Counted from the stretch's first letter, positions 11,315 to 24,826 are shown. The stretch is 64,000 nucleotides of DNA from Glaciozyma antarctica PI12 (GCA_002917775.1 KZ627148.1:1403431-1467430); one strand, 5' to 3'. A program made the numbers and translations. Notes: a model not told the origin generated them from the letters alone.

Positions 11315-14300
11315 CAAAAACCCCTTCCTCCTCCCTCCTTCCCCAAACGGGTCCTCCAACCCCGCGTTCCTCCCCATCTCAACCGACACCTCAACCGACC
11401 CAACCGACACCTCGATCGACGAACTCGGTATTCTCGTCCTCGACGCGTTCGCACGAACCGAGAACGGCAACGAAAGCGTCGTCACCGTCGTCGTAAGCTC
11501 CTGCGAGATTTTGACTGGCGTTCTTGCGATGAACGCATCCTGCGCACCGTCCGAAGGTCTTCGAGCGCTAGCGGGTCGGCGGAGGGAGAAGACGTCGTCG
11601 TCCGGCGAAGGAGGGGTCGTAAGGTCGTCGGTCGAGAGACTCTGCCGCTCTGGGATCCCGCTGATAGTGTAGCTCCTATGATTTCGTCTCGAAGCGATAG
11701 ATCCCTCCGATTCGCCCGGGGAACGGATATGGATCTCCTCGATGACGGGGCGCGGTGGCGTCGACGCGTTCCTCGTTCGGGCGGTGCGAGTCTTGGGATC
11801 GAGCGACGAGATAGGGACGGTGTGGAGAGGAACGACGAGCCCTCCTCCTCGTTTTCGAGATTCCTCATGCACGTCCGCACAAGCGTCCGTGAAATCGCTG
11901 TACTTGGTCGGCCTGCGACCCGAAGAGCTAACCGAGGGCGAGTCGCCTTCGACGAGGTGGGAGCTTTTCTCGAGGACGCCTCGAGCGATGTGCGATGCGA
12001 GAAGGCAGAGATAGCGTGGGAGGTCGGTGAGGTGAGGGAGGAGGGGGACACCGTCGCGGATTAGAGGAGGGAGGGAGTTTCGGAGGCGGTTGGGAGCGAG
12101 ATAGGCGGCGGCTTTGGGGGAGGTCCATTCGTAGTGAGTCGAGGGGAGAGGAGTAGAGATGTGCGAGATAAAATCGACGAAGGCCGAAGTGTTCTCCTGG
12201 ACGAACGAGTTCATCGGTTCCCTGCGCGAGTGCACACTCATCAGCGATTGTCGCAAGACATGGGAGAGAGCGAGACGCACATGAACGACTCTTTGAGGCC
12301 AAAGAAGGAGAAGTTCGCGAGTCCTTGAAGCGTCTTGGCGACGAGCGTGAGGGTGCGTTGGGATTTCGGATCCGGCGGAGCGTCGACGAGAGAGAAGAGC
12401 TTGGGGTTGAGGATGGCGGGGACGAAGAACCGTAGGAAGATGAAGGCGCTGACGGAGGTCGATCGCATGTTCTTGAGCTCGTCGCCGTACTTGTCGACGA
12501 CGATTCGCTGGATGTGGGCGAAGATCTGGCGGACCTCGCTGTTGTTGAAGATACCGAGTCAGCGATGGAATGAGAGCGAGCGAGAACGACAAACTTGGGG
12601 CACTTCTCTCGAGCGTCGTAGATCGCGTTCCAGACAGTCAACGTCCACGCCCTCAGCTCCTGCACGTTGAGCTGCAGGTCCTTGTCCTTCCAGCCCACGC
12701 GCATCTTCGAAGGGTCGATCTCGATCTCGACCTTGTCCGCACAGAGCTTGCGAACCGGCTTCCCCAGCGACGCCTCGAGGTAGTCGGTCCCGACGAGTCG
12801 GAGGTACAGCTCGATCGACTTGGTGAGAATCGAGTTCCCGCGAAAGAGGATGGCGGCCGACTTGATGTCGCCGTCGATCTCCATCTCGGCGAGGCGAAGG
12901 ATGCGGGGGAGGAGCTGGTTCTCGGCCTGGTAGATGTGTAGAAGGAGTTTGGCAACTTCTTCGAGCTCGGTCGGGAACTCGTGCGCTATGTCGGTCGCTA
13001 GCTCGGCGTCGGAATCGTCGTTGAGAAGCTGCAAAGAGGGATCGCAATTAGCACGAGCAAGGAACGGAGAAAAAGAAGGAACGCACGTCGAGCATGGGCT
13101 GGTACTCGGCACTCGGCAGCACGACCTCTCTCGTCGATCCGAACGCTGAGATTGAGCTCCCCCAACGTGTCGGTTGCCTTGCCGCGAAGGTCGCACGAGA
13201 CGGGCTTGACGCACCACCAGTCCTCGATGAGCTCGGAGCGAGGAAGGTCGGGTACTCGAACGGCGGTGACGCCGAGGAGAGTAGGTCGAGAGCTCTTGTG
13301 CGTCTGGAATATCTTGATAACGAGGGAGTGTCGGAAGGGCGCGAGGTCGCTGTAAAAGTAAGAGGTTAGCGAGCGCGAGGACCTTGGCTCAAGAAACAGC
13401 ACTCACGAAAACGTAAAGGTCTCGTTCCAAAAGGGCGACGTCGTCCCTTTGCGCACCGAGGTCCTCGCCACGACGTCTCCCTCGAATAGAATCTCGCAGA
13501 ACGTGTCGATCCCAGCCGACGCCGACTCGTCCCGTTCGCGAGACTCTCCTGCACGCGGTTGGATCCTCGTCGTTGGCGCCGAAAAGGTCAACGAGGTCCT
13601 ACCATTCGGTCCATCGACGCCGTTACTGGGGAGGTGGTCCACTGACGATGCGGGCGTGGCAGTCTCGCGTTGCGAAGGCGGTCGACGTTCGACCGACGTC
13701 TTAGGCCCCAAGCGAATGACCTCCGTGCCGAGTTCGCCAATCCCTCGACCTTCGTTGATGGAGATCTGAATACTGCGAAAGATCCTGCAGCGCAAGTCGG
13801 CAGGGTCTCGCTCCGCTCCGTATGGCCTGTTCCCATCGTCGACGTCGTCCTGATGCCAGGGCGCCTCGTTTCGGTTCGGGGGACGAGGGATGGCGCCGAT
13901 GAAGAACTCGGGTCGGGCGAAGCAGTGCGCCATGACGATCCAGGTTTCGTGCGCGACGGTAGAGGGCATGCAGAGGTAGAGGGGCTCGTCGCTTGCGCGC
14001 TAGGAGAAGTAGAAGTGGGAGGAAGGAGTCGAGGAGGCAAAAGAGGCAGAGTTGAGGTTGCTGGGAGTTGGAGGAGTGAGTTGGCGCCGGTGGATGACGA
14101 TGCAGTGAGGGCGTCCGAAGAGGGAGTGGTCGACAGGTCGGATGTCGGTGCGAAGGGTAGAAGGGAGGTGGACCGAGTGGAGAATGATTTTGTCCTGCTC
14201 GACACCAGAGCAGCATCAGATATCGTTGAACAGATGAACGCAAAAGCACACACCTCGCTAAAGACCCGAAAGTAGCCGTCGTCGCGCAAAACTCCCGTCG

Positions 14301-15530
14301 TTCGCTTCCACGAACCTCCCTCCTTCGTTGACGAGCCAGGACCGACCGTGACGGTAGCCTTGCTCGGATTTTCCCGCATCGAGCTCGTCTTTCTGCCCTT
14401 CGAACCGTCATAGCTCAGCAGCTCGGCCGGAGAGAGCAGCTGCGACGAATCTCGCTTGCCCATCTTGCGCTTCATCGCCGCCGGAACCTGCAGTGGCCAT
14501 TAGCTGCCCGTCCTGCTTCACCCACTAAACTGAAACCCGAACTCACGTCTCGAATCAAAGGCGCTTTGCTGAGCATCCCCGAACCTCCTCCGCTGGGCTT
14601 CCCCCTCGTCCAAACCCAGCACGCCTGACTCCACTCCCTCAGCTCTCGCTGCCTCGGACGCTCCCACTCCCGCTCCCGCTCCATCTCACCCCTCGCACTC
14701 TCCCGCCTAACCGACGACCGTCCCCCAACCGATCCCGCCGAACTCGTCGTCGCCTGCGGCCAGATGCCTCCTGCGCCATAAACAGACGGCACCGACCCAG
14801 CCGATACAACCGACCTCGTCTCGCTCTCCTCGCCCTCCCATTTCTCTTCCCCTCTTTCACTACGCCGATCCAGCGAGTCCCGCTCCAGCGTCTCCCGACT
14901 CGTTCTTATCCGCAGTTCTGCCGCCGCCAGCTCCGTCTCCCTCCTTGCGCGGTAGCTCCCACGAGAATCGCGACTATTCACACTAAGCCCTTCTCCCCTT
15001 TCCCAGCTCTCGTCCTCGGAACCAGAGCCCCCCGCGATCAAATCACGAAACGAAGCGAGGTCGTCCCGCGGGGTTCGTTCACTCCGCGCTGAACGTGGGA
15101 CGAGGCGGAGGGGAGTCGTCGGATCATTTCTGGAGGAGGAAGTACGCGAGGAGGGAGAGGGAGAGGGAGAGGGAGAGGGTCGCGGGAGGGTTTGACGCGG
15201 AGAGGGGGTGCTTGCGTCTTCGGCTCCTTCGTGCGGATCAAGAGCCCCAGTCCCCCCGCTCAATGCACTGCGTATGCTTGTGACCTCGCCTGGCAATTCC
15301 ACTGCGCCGAGGTAAGGAGCAAAGCTCTCCTGTGCGCTGGCGAGGGAGTGAATCGAGCGAGAGGAGGATTGCGTCGAGAGGCGAGAGCGGGAGGAGCTGG
15401 GGGAGGAACGGCGAGGTGGAGGTTGGGTGGGAGCTCGGGGGCGCATGGGAGACTTGCGAGGGGTTGCTTCGAAGGTCGCTGCGTTGAGTCGATTGCAGAG
15501 GTCGTCGAGGGAGTCTGTGCGGCATGACAT
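11315..15530 (-). CDS. PH-C2-RasGAP protein, Bud2/Cla2-like (C-terminus in gap)
   Basis: Probable GTPase-activating protein for a Ras/Rsr1-type GTPase at the cell cortex. From the ATG at 15530: a Ser/Arg-rich N-terminal exon; a PH-like domain (ACWVWTRGK, then SWKRTTGVLRDDGYFRVFSE and EPLYLCMPS, about 14.65-13.93 kb); a C2 domain (FCEILFEGDVVARTSVRKGT, SPFWNETFTFS, LVIKIFQTHK, about 13.5-13.2 kb); and a RasGAP domain (13.0-12.25 kb). The GAP domain has ILFRGNSILTKSIELYL, whose Arg fits the catalytic arginine finger, and FLRFFVPAILNPKLFSLV, the conserved FLR block. The tail is disordered and runs into the N gap. Multiple introns, including GTGAGT donors before the PH and C2 continuations. Bud2 of yeast is C2-RasGAP, so Bud2 is the best guess, but the PH plus C2 order also recalls animal SynGAP/RASA proteins. 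Confidence 0.8.
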
Positions 15531-16219
15531 TGGGGACGGTTAGCGGAGCTCTTGCGAACGTATTTGAGTTGCTTGAATGGCTTAAGTAGATGGTACCGTA
15601 CAGCCTCTGGCACTTCAATAGTGAGCGGCTCTTAGCTCCACGAGAACCCTCCCTTGCAACGACGCACCACCCCCACCTCCCGCACGGGCCAGCTCAGCAG
15701 GGAGGGGACTCACCTCGTCCTTCTTGGTTCTGATGCGGTGCGACCGCCATTTCTAGTTGATGAGCCAATCTCTAGTGTCGGTGAGGAGAGGCGGGTGGTG
15801 GTAGGAGAGAGCGTGTGCTGGATGCTGGAATGGGAACTAGCAGCTCCGAGCTCCCCAAGAGCACCTCGCAGGTCCGTGTGCTTCCGGCCTAGGCTAGAGA
15901 AGTGAGCCTTGCGTTGGTGGAGCCTCGACGAGTGCCGGCGGGTGCCGGCGTTGCTGTAGGCTTGCGGAGAGGAGCGAGTGAAAGAGGGAGAGGCGCGTGT
16001 TGGTGAGCTCGGGAGGGGAGGAAGGCGGCTCTGGGACTGTGTCGTCCTGTTCGGCGGTTGTTAAGGCTTGCGGAGGAGCTGCTATGCAGGTGGAGGACGG
16101 TGGCGGTGGCGGTGGCCGGTCGGAGAAGGGACAACTTAGACGGAGGCTCGAGGAACAAGACGCAACTCCGCCGACTCCTCTTCTCTTCTTTCCACGCCCC
16201 ACTCTGCTTGAAGATCGCG
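15531..16219. other. Divergent intergenic region
   Basis: 689 bases between the starts of the RasGAP gene (minus) and the Csn12-like gene (plus). Presumed promoter DNA of both. I see no TATA box, RNA gene or repeat in it; open frames here are short and compositionally unlike the neighbouring genes. Confidence 0.5.
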
Positions 16220-17943
16220 ATGGAATCGTGGCTGAGCGAGGTAAGGACCACCTACAGTCAAGCTGGAAACCGCTTCCGTCTCGCCAGTCTCTTCGCGCTC
16301 GACTCTCCTTCCTTCTCCCAACTCCAAGCCGCTCTCAACGTGAGTTCCGCTCTCCGCACCGTCGGAAGCATCTCACGGCTTCCTGCAGAGCACACCGCAC
16401 CTCCGCCCTGCCTCCTACGCGTCCCTCACACGTAGCTTCTTCACCGATCACCGCCCTTGGGCCGGCTTCCTCGCGTCGTGGCTGCTCTTCGTGCGCGACG
16501 CCGACCTCGAGTCGCTCGATCCGACCGCCGCTACGAATGCATATCAACTGCTAGAGGACACGTATCGGTGAGAACTTTGATCGGCCGCCGTTGGAATGCG
16601 GAGACTGACGGTTGAGCAGAGGAGCGGACAGGGTGTTTGCGCAAGGGGATACGGGGTGGTTCGTTCCGACGCTGCGAAAGTTGACGGTGCTGTTGGTCAA
16701 CCTGGCGTTAAAGGTACGTTCTTGCTCTCTCTCCATGCCGCTGCTCCTACTGACTTGGGACTCAGGCCGGTCGAATCTCCGGAGATCAGAACCTCACCAA
16801 AGCTGGAGAAGCAGCTCGCATCCTCGGACGACCGATGGGAGTGGCAGCTGGCGACCGGTTCGCATATTATTCTTTCTGTCTCAGCTGTCCCTGACGGAAC
16901 TTGCGCAGGAGCACCGACTCTACCTCAAAACGCGACGCGCTCCTCTTCCTCGCCAACTCAACTTTCAAGGTCTACTTTGCCCTCTCCAACCTCCGTCTCT
17001 GCGACACTATCATCAACAACATCCAAAGCGCTACCGGCTCCCTCGAATTGACCTTCCCCAAAGCCGACCGCGTCACCTTCGCCTACTACCGCGGTCGAAT
17101 CCTCCTCTACCAGCGTCGCCTCCCCCAAGTCCGTCCTCCCCTCTCCCTCACTACTTTGCTCACCATTTTAACAGGCTCGAAACGAGCTACAAAAAGCTTT
17201 CGACCTCTGCCACGCCGATAGCTGGTCCAACGCGCGGTCCGTCCTTCCCTTCCTCCTCGCTGCTCGCTTCTGACACGCCAGCAGGCTTATCCTCACGTAC
17301 CTCATCGTCGCCTCACTACCCCTCGGCTACATCCCCTCGGACCACCTTTTGCAGGAGTTCGATCTTAACGAGCAGTACGAGAACCTCATTGCGCCACTCC
17401 TTGTTCGTCCCTTCGCCTCCCTCGTTTTGGCTTAGCATCGCTGATGGTAAGCAGGTTGGAGACTGGAAGAATGTCCTTGCTGCGCTTGGAAGACGTGGAA
17501 TACGTGGCATCTCAAAAAGGGCAACTACCTCCTCCTGCGCGAGAAACTCGAGGTCATCTGCTGGCGCAACCTCGCGCGAAGAACGTACGCTACGAACGAC
17601 GTACGCTCGTCCTTTTGCGTTCGCTAATGCTGCATTGTAGGCTATTTGTGACGACGTCTGGATCTCCATTACCGCCATCGGGACCTCCGACCCTCTCCCT
17701 CCATGCGCTCCTCACGACAGCCCGCATCGCTTTCGCCGACCCGTCGCTAGATATAGACGATATTGAGAGCATGTGCGCGAGCTTGATGGATCAAGTGCGT
17801 AAATTACATCTCGTTGCGAGGAAGGGGCTGATGTGGGAGAGTAGGGGTACGTCAAGGCGTACATTCTTCATTCGAAACGGCTGTTGGTGTTGCAGAAGGG
17901 TCCGCTGGTCGGGTTTCCGAAAGTGCCGTCTGTGAATCCATGA
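16220..17943 (+). CDS. CSN12: PCI-domain protein of the Csn12/Thp1/PCID2 family
   Basis: Member of the PCI family that works with Sac3/Thp3-type partners in coupling transcription to mRNA processing and export (TREX-2-like complexes). Exon 1 (16220-16339) starts MESWLSEVRTTYSQAG; the next intron has GTGAGT and CTGCAG. Diagnostic stretches: DALLFLANSTFKVYFALSNL, LRLCDTIINNIQS, RVTFAYYRGRILLYQRRL, AFDLCH, SWSNARLILTYLIVASLPLG, EQYENLIAPLL, then GNYLLLREKLEVICWRNLAR and a winged-helix end with DIDDIESMCASLMDQ. At least eight exons, with the stop at 17941-17943 after FPKVPSVNP. Csn12 and PCID2 are close paralogues; which one this is would need a tree. Confidence 0.85.
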
Positions 17944-18067
17944 GTGGGTCGACGAGCAGAGCATCAGGGGCAAGGAACGTCGAGAGAGCGAAAGCGGGAA
18001 GCCTGAGCAGTCGACGCGTGCAGACGATATCCCAGCTCCAACGACTCGCGTCCATTCCACCTCATCT

Positions 18068-19179
<1,112 letters not shown>

Positions 19180-19300
19180 CGTGCTAGTCGAAGTGAGGTG
19201 TTCGAGGTCAAGAACGTCAAGATCGCGGAGCTCGAGTTGCTCTCCCTCCTCCCCTCCACTATCCTTATCCCTACCCGCACTACAAAGCATTCAAGTAATC
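19180..19300. promoter_or_regulatory. 121-bp divergent promoter between COQ5 and Tudor-SN
   Basis: Both start codons face outwards from this stretch, so the 5' UTRs and both core promoters must fit or overlap. It is pyrimidine-rich on the plus strand (CTCCCTCCTCCCC), a common start-site context in GC-rich yeasts. No TATA box seen. Confidence 0.6.
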
Positions 19301-22300
19301 ATGGCGGCGCAAACTCTCTCAGCAGCCGTGGTCAAGAGCGTTCTGAGCGCCGACACCGTGGGCTCCCTCCCCCACATCCTCGTGTTCGTAGCTAACCACC
19401 TCCCCCTCCTCAGCTCGTCCTGCGCGGCAAGCTCCTCACCCCTACGTCCCTTCCCAAAGAGCGTGTCCTTCACCTCGAGGGACTCTCAGCTCCTCGCGTT
19501 GGCAACCGCGACCGCGCCGACGAGGTCAGCTGCTACGTGTCGTGCTTCGAGAATCCAGCTCTAACGAGCTCTTTCCGACAGCTCTGGGCGTTCGAAGCGC
19601 GCGAGTTCCTCCGCGTAATGCTCGTCGGAAAGGAGATCAAGTTCACCGTCACTCACACTGTGCAGACGGCGTCCCCTCCTCTCGAATTCGGCAACGTCTA
19701 TGGCGGCGCGAGCGGGGAGATCGATATCGCGCTCGAGGCAGTCAAGGCGGGCTGGGCCAAGGTTCGGGAGGGAGGAGGAAAGGGCGGAGAGGAGGAGGAG
19801 GGTTCAAGGAAGGCTCTGTTGAAGGCGGCGGAGGACGAGGCGCGTGTTGCTGGCAAGGGGCAGTGGGCTGCGGCTGGACCTCCGGAGAGGGCGGTCGAGT
19901 ACTCGATGCCAGAGGACTGCACTGCGTTCCTCGCTGAGCACAAGGGGAAGCCTTTGGATGGTGAGTCGTGCTGTTCACTGCTGCTTCTCAGCTAACATCC
20001 ATCGCAAGCGATCATCGAGGCTTGCCCTAACGGCTCAACCGTGCGCGCTCGCCTCCTCCTTTCGCCTACAGAACATCAAATCGTCAATCTTGGTATCGCT
20101 GGTGTGCGGGCTCCCCGCGCTGGAAACCCTGGCGGCGAAGGAACTCAAGGCGAGGAGTTTGGCGACGAAGTGCGTCTCGCCCCCTCCTCTTCCCCACAAA
20201 GCTGACTCTTGCTTCGCAGGCTCGATACTTTGTCGAATCTCGTCTCCTTCACCGCCAAATCAAAGTCACCCTCCTCTCCCTCCCCACTACCACCGTCGCC
20301 CCGACCTCTTTCGGCTCCACCTCCGCACCCGCCCCTGCCTCTGCCCCCTCCATGTTCCTCGGTACCGTCCACCACCCCGCCGGCAACATCGCCGCTCTCC
20401 TTCTCTCCACCGGTCTCGCCAAGATCGTCGACTGGCACGCTGGTTTCCTCTCGCAATCTCCGACGCCGTCCATGATGGCGGAGCTGAGGAAGGCCGAGGG
20501 CGAGGCCAAGGCGGGACGAAGGGCGTTGTGGAGGAGCTTGCCGGCGCCAGTTCCCGGGCAGGCGGCGGCGCAGGCGCAGCAGGAGAAGGAACGGAAGTGG
20601 GATGGAATTGTGACGAGGGTCTGGGGAGCGGACATGATTTCGGTCGTGAAGAACGGCGAAGATGTGGAGAGGAGGTTGCAGCTTAGTTCTGTGAGGCAGC
20701 CGAGGTGCGTTTCGTCGCTGAGGCAGGTGGGAGCGAGCTGATCTCGTTTTATTTCTTGCAGGGCTGCGGACCCCAAACTTGCGGGATTGCAGGCTGAGGG
20801 CAAGGAGCTGCTCAGGAAGAAGCTAATTGGCAAAGGCGTGCGTGCGGTTTACGCTCCGTCGTTGCGCGTGCTGATGGCTTTGCTGGCTGCAGGTTCACGT
20901 TATGGTTGACTACGTCAAGGCCGCAGAAGGAGATTACGAGGCTCGCGAGTGCGCGACCATCAAGACTCTCAACGGAGGGTGCGTTCTTTCCAATCTTCTC
21001 TTCAGGATAGATCGTTCTGACCCTCGTTCGATTTCAGAAACGTCGCTGAGCTGCTTGTCGACCGCGGTCTCGTCTCCGTTATCCGTCACCGGCAAGGCGA
21101 CGAACAACGATCGTCCGAGTACGACAAGCTCATGGCTGCCGAAGCGAAAGCTCTCGCTGCCGCCAAGGGCGTGCACTCTGGCAAGGACTTCCCCCTCGGT
21201 CGCATCATCGATGCCAGCGAGGTACGTGCTTTCGTTCCTGCGCTAAACGTGCCCACACTGATCCCGTTTCGCCATCTCAGTCTGCTCAAAAGGCCGCTCC
21301 CTTCCTCTCTTCCCTAAAGCGCTCAGGCCGAACTGCCGGAGTCGTCGATTTCGTCGCCGCTGGCTCGCGCTTCAAGGTCCGCTCACCTCTCCCTGCGCTG
21401 ACCTAGCGCTGACTATCTTGCTGCCGCAGGTCTTTATCCCCAAGCAGGACATCAAGCTCACCCTCGTCCTCTCTGGCATTCGTGCTCCCCGCACCGCTCG
21501 CAACCCCGGCGAGAAGTCCGAGCCCTTCGGAATCGAGGCGGCCAAGTTTGTGTCGCGCAAGTGCATGCAGAAGGACGTCGAGGTGCTCGTCGAGACGACG
21601 GACAAGTCGGGAGGATTCATTGGCAAGATGTTTCTCGGGACGGAGGACGTCGCGGTGCTGCTCGTCAAGGAGGGTTTAGCGAAGGTCGACGAGTACTCGG
21701 ATCGCGTTTCGAAGGAGCTTACAGAGGTTCAGGAGGAGGCGAAGCGTCTCAAGAAGAATGTGAGCTCGACTTTATCCTTTGCATTACAGTGGCGAGACTG
21801 ACGGTACCTCTCCGCAGATCTGGAAGGACTTTGACGCAGCGGCTGAGGCGGTTGCGAACGGGGCGAATGGCTACGCTGCGGCACCTGCCGCTGCGCGAAC
21901 CGAGTACGTCGATGTCGTCGTCTCTGACGTGCGAGGTGGAGGGGAGACTCCCTTCTCGTTTACGGTTCAGATCCTCGCGAACGGAGGTGCGTTGAGCTTG
22001 GTCGTTTTGCGTGGAACTATGCTGATCTGTGCGTTTTTTGCAGGAATCCCTGCGCTTGAGCAGCTCATGGACGACCTCACTCTTCATCACAAGGCGGTCG
22101 ACTCGGCTGCGCCTTTCGTTCCTCGCAGCAACGACCTCGTCAGCGCAAAGTTCACTGCCGACGACGCCTGGTACCGAGCTCGCGTGCGCAGGTCCAACCC
22201 CGCGAAGAAGGAAGCCGAAGTCTTCTACGTTGACTGTACGTCGTTTCGAGCGCTTCGATCTGGCAGAGGCTCACGAGATCCGCTTTGCAGACGGCAACTC

Positions 22301-22836
22301 GGAAACGATCCCCTTCTCCCGCCTTCGCCCTCTCGCGCCTCAGTTCAAGGCCCTCGACAGTCAGGCCAAGGAGGCTACGCTCAGCTTCGTGACTCTCCTC
22401 GGATCTGAGACTGAGTACGGACTCGACGCTCTGGACCGGTTCCGCGAGCTCTGCGAGGTGCGTTATTATTCACCTTCTGCCGAGACGCCATGCTGACGCC
22501 TTTCGCCCAGGGACGCCAACTCGTCGCCAACGTCGACGCACGCGACACCAACCTTCTCCACCTCTCCCTCTTCGACCCCGCCGACCCTTCGTCATTGAGC
22601 TCTCACGACGCGAGTATCAACGTCTCGCTCGTGCGCGACGGACTCGCTCGGATCGACACCAAGTCGCGCTTCAGGGTTCGTTGAGCGTTCTCCTCCTTTC
22701 GCTCGAAGCTCGCTAACGACGTTCTCCTGCGCAGAGTGCGTACCCGAGCGTGGTCAAGGCTCTTGACGAGGCTCAGAAGGAGGCGAAGAGGTCGCGCGCG
22801 GGCGCTTACGAGATGGGAGACATTCTCGAGGATTGA
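19301..22836 (+). CDS. SND1: Tudor-SN (SND1/TSN) staphylococcal-nuclease-like and Tudor protein
   Basis: Cytoplasmic RNA-binding scaffold with four nuclease-like (OB-fold) repeats and a Tudor-SN end. Repeat 1: LWAFEAREFLRVMLVGKEIKF. Repeat 2 begins near STVRARLLLSPTEHQIVNLG and IAGVRAPRAG. Repeat 3 begins at WDGIVTRVWGADMISVV, with GKGVHVMVDYVKAAEGDYE. Repeat 4: VDFVAAGSRFKVFIPKQDIK, LTLVLSGIRAPRTARNPGEK and FGIEAAKFVS. The Tudor core is SNDLVSAKFTADDAWYRARV, followed by AEVFYVDYGNSETIPFSRL. The rest is a half SN repeat ending SRAGAYEMGDILED. About 15 short introns interrupt it; the order and number of domains match the family. Confidence 0.95.
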
Positions 22837-22994
22837 GTCCGTCTGTAAGCCAACGTGATACGACGATCTACGGACGCGACCCTTGAGAGAGCGACTTGTC
22901 TGCAAGCAGACGCCCGAGGTTGTGATTAAGAGTTCCAGCGATATTCTAAAACGTGAACTGGCTGCACTAGCGCGTCGTTCTCTGAAGCTCATCA

Positions 22995-24826
22995 CTATGC
23001 CCATCGTCCGAGGAGAGCCATCAATCCTGCTCCGAGTAAAACGCAGCCGCTACAAAGGAAAGGACGACGTCAGTTGGTGACTTTGCAGAGAAAAGAGCGA
23101 ACTGCTTACACCGAGTATGCCACCTTGCCGTTGCTGGCCTCCGTCGCCATCTCCTTGTTGAAGATGAAGTCGTGAGCGAGCAGCTCGACGAGTCCAGTGT
23201 AGCTGCGAGGGAGGAGGAGTCAGAATTGAGTTAACGACCGAGGTTGCGAGCGGCGCACAGGAGAATTCCAGAGGAGAGCGAGTCGAGAACACCAGCGACG
23301 ATGACGGCAGTAGCGGAATCGGGGTTGTATCTGTGGTTGGTACGAGGTTAGCGAAATCCATAGGTGTCGAGGAGGAAAGACGAACGTCTCGCGAACTCCA
23401 AGCCCGATTGCGATACCCAGAGGGGTGATGCAGGCGTAAACAACGGCGCCAACAAATGGTACTGAGAAAGGAGTCAGACACCGCAGCTACCGAGGGAGGA
23501 AGAGGACGTACCCCAGTTGAGTCGCGAAGGGAGAGGCAGAGTCGAAAGGCGAGCGCCTAATCCGAGGCCTTCGAACATTTCTGAGTTGGGTGGGCGTCAG
23601 TCGGTTAGAACTGGCAGTTGGAGTGTGGGACTCACGATGGAAGACGAGCACGATAAACAAAGTGACGAAGTCGTCGTTGACGGCGAGTGTCAAGCCGATA
23701 ATGAAGGAGTGGAAGATCACTCCAAATTCGAGAATCTGTTCGCAACGATCAGCAAGTGTGCGCGGAGAGCAAAAGTAGCGAACGCACAGCAACTCCAAGA
23801 ATCTGAGCCATCGCAGTTTCGTCGATCATCTCGTCGCCATGAGAGTGCGAGTGGGAGTGGCCCTCGTCAGATGACTTGGCAGTCTTGTCGAGACCCGACT
23901 CGACATCCGCAAGGCGCTCCGATGAAGGCTCGCTGACGTGGAGACCGTGAGAGGAGTGGGTGAGGTCGTTTCCGCCTTGCTTGTGGTGGTCCACACCGCT
24001 CAGGCCTCGCTTCTTGAGGTACGAAGCGCCCATCCTGTGGGCCACGAGCTCGACGATAAAGATCGAGAAGACGGCGAACATCGAGAGTGCAGGGGCCCAG
24101 GTGTAATCGGTCCATCTGGCGGAGAAGAGACTTGAGTACGGGCAGGAACGTGAGGAGGAGGCTGCTACTCACGCTCCAGTGAGGCAAGGGGAAGAGAGGT
24201 ATTCAAACGCGGGGGCTGCGAGTGGAAGAGTGGGTGTTAGTTCTGCAATGCAGCAGCCGAGGGCGCGCTCGTACCCAACAGGTGGATGAAGGCGGTTGAT
24301 ATAATGACTGTGGGCGATGATCAGCGTCTGATGACCCCCCAGGAGCGGCAGTACTCACCTCCCGATCCAAAGTACTTGGCAAAGGCATAGACCCCCTCGT
24401 GCACGCGTAATCGTTCCACCCTCCGGCACACGATAGGGAAGAGGGTACCTGCCATGCTCGTGACGAGGATAACGAAGATGGCGGCGACTCGGAGACCTGA
24501 AAGGGGTGTTAGCTGAGTCGTGGATGGCTTGGTTACTCGCCGCTCTGATTCGGGCGAGGGGGGGGGACCTGATCTTCTGAGCGGCTAGAGAGTGGAGAGG
24601 GCCGGGAGAGGTTAGCTCACCGAGTCGTCCGTTGTAAGGGCTCCCACTCCCGCATGCGTCCTCCACGACTTCAGCAGCAGCATCAACGATATCGGACTGG
24701 GTTTTCAAGAGAGCAAGTGGTGGGAGAGGTGAGGGGAGGAGGGGAGGGGGGAGAGGGAGGAAGCGCACGATTGGGGAGTTTCGTTAGCTCTCTCCTCACA
24801 GGCGTCCAAGGACTACGACGCACCAT
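22995..24826 (-). CDS. ZIP-family zinc/iron transporter (Zrt1/Zrt2-like)
   Basis: Plasma- or endomembrane divalent-metal permease. TM1 is in GLRVAAIFVILVTSMAGTLF, then CRRVERLRVHEGVYAFAKYF. TM3 is near MFAVFSIFIVELVAHRMGAS. A variable loop has the histidine cluster HSHSHSHGDE. TM4 holds the ZIP signature EFGVIFHSFIIGLTLAV; TM5 FVTLFIVLVFH; then TM6-7. The coding start appears to be an ATG at 24826 that forms the only coding codon of its exon (ATG then a GTGCGT donor); exon 2 resumes at 24696 with SDIVDAAAEVVEDACGSGSP. The last exon was easy to miss: a GTAAGC donor after AYS leads to the exon encoding GCVLLGAGLMALLGRWA, the eighth TM segment, with the stop at 22995-22997. Zinc is the likely substrate. 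Confidence 0.9.

Noticed and set aside
10961-12064. Plus-strand frame running through the N gap
   Set aside because: It is kept open only because N codons cannot be read as stops, and it is antisense to the RasGAP exons.
16612-17640. Long plus-strand frame of 342 codons
   Set aside because: It overlaps the Csn12/PCID2 exons in another frame; its residues are Ser/Arg/Pro-biased with no family features, as expected of a shadow frame in GC-rich coding DNA.
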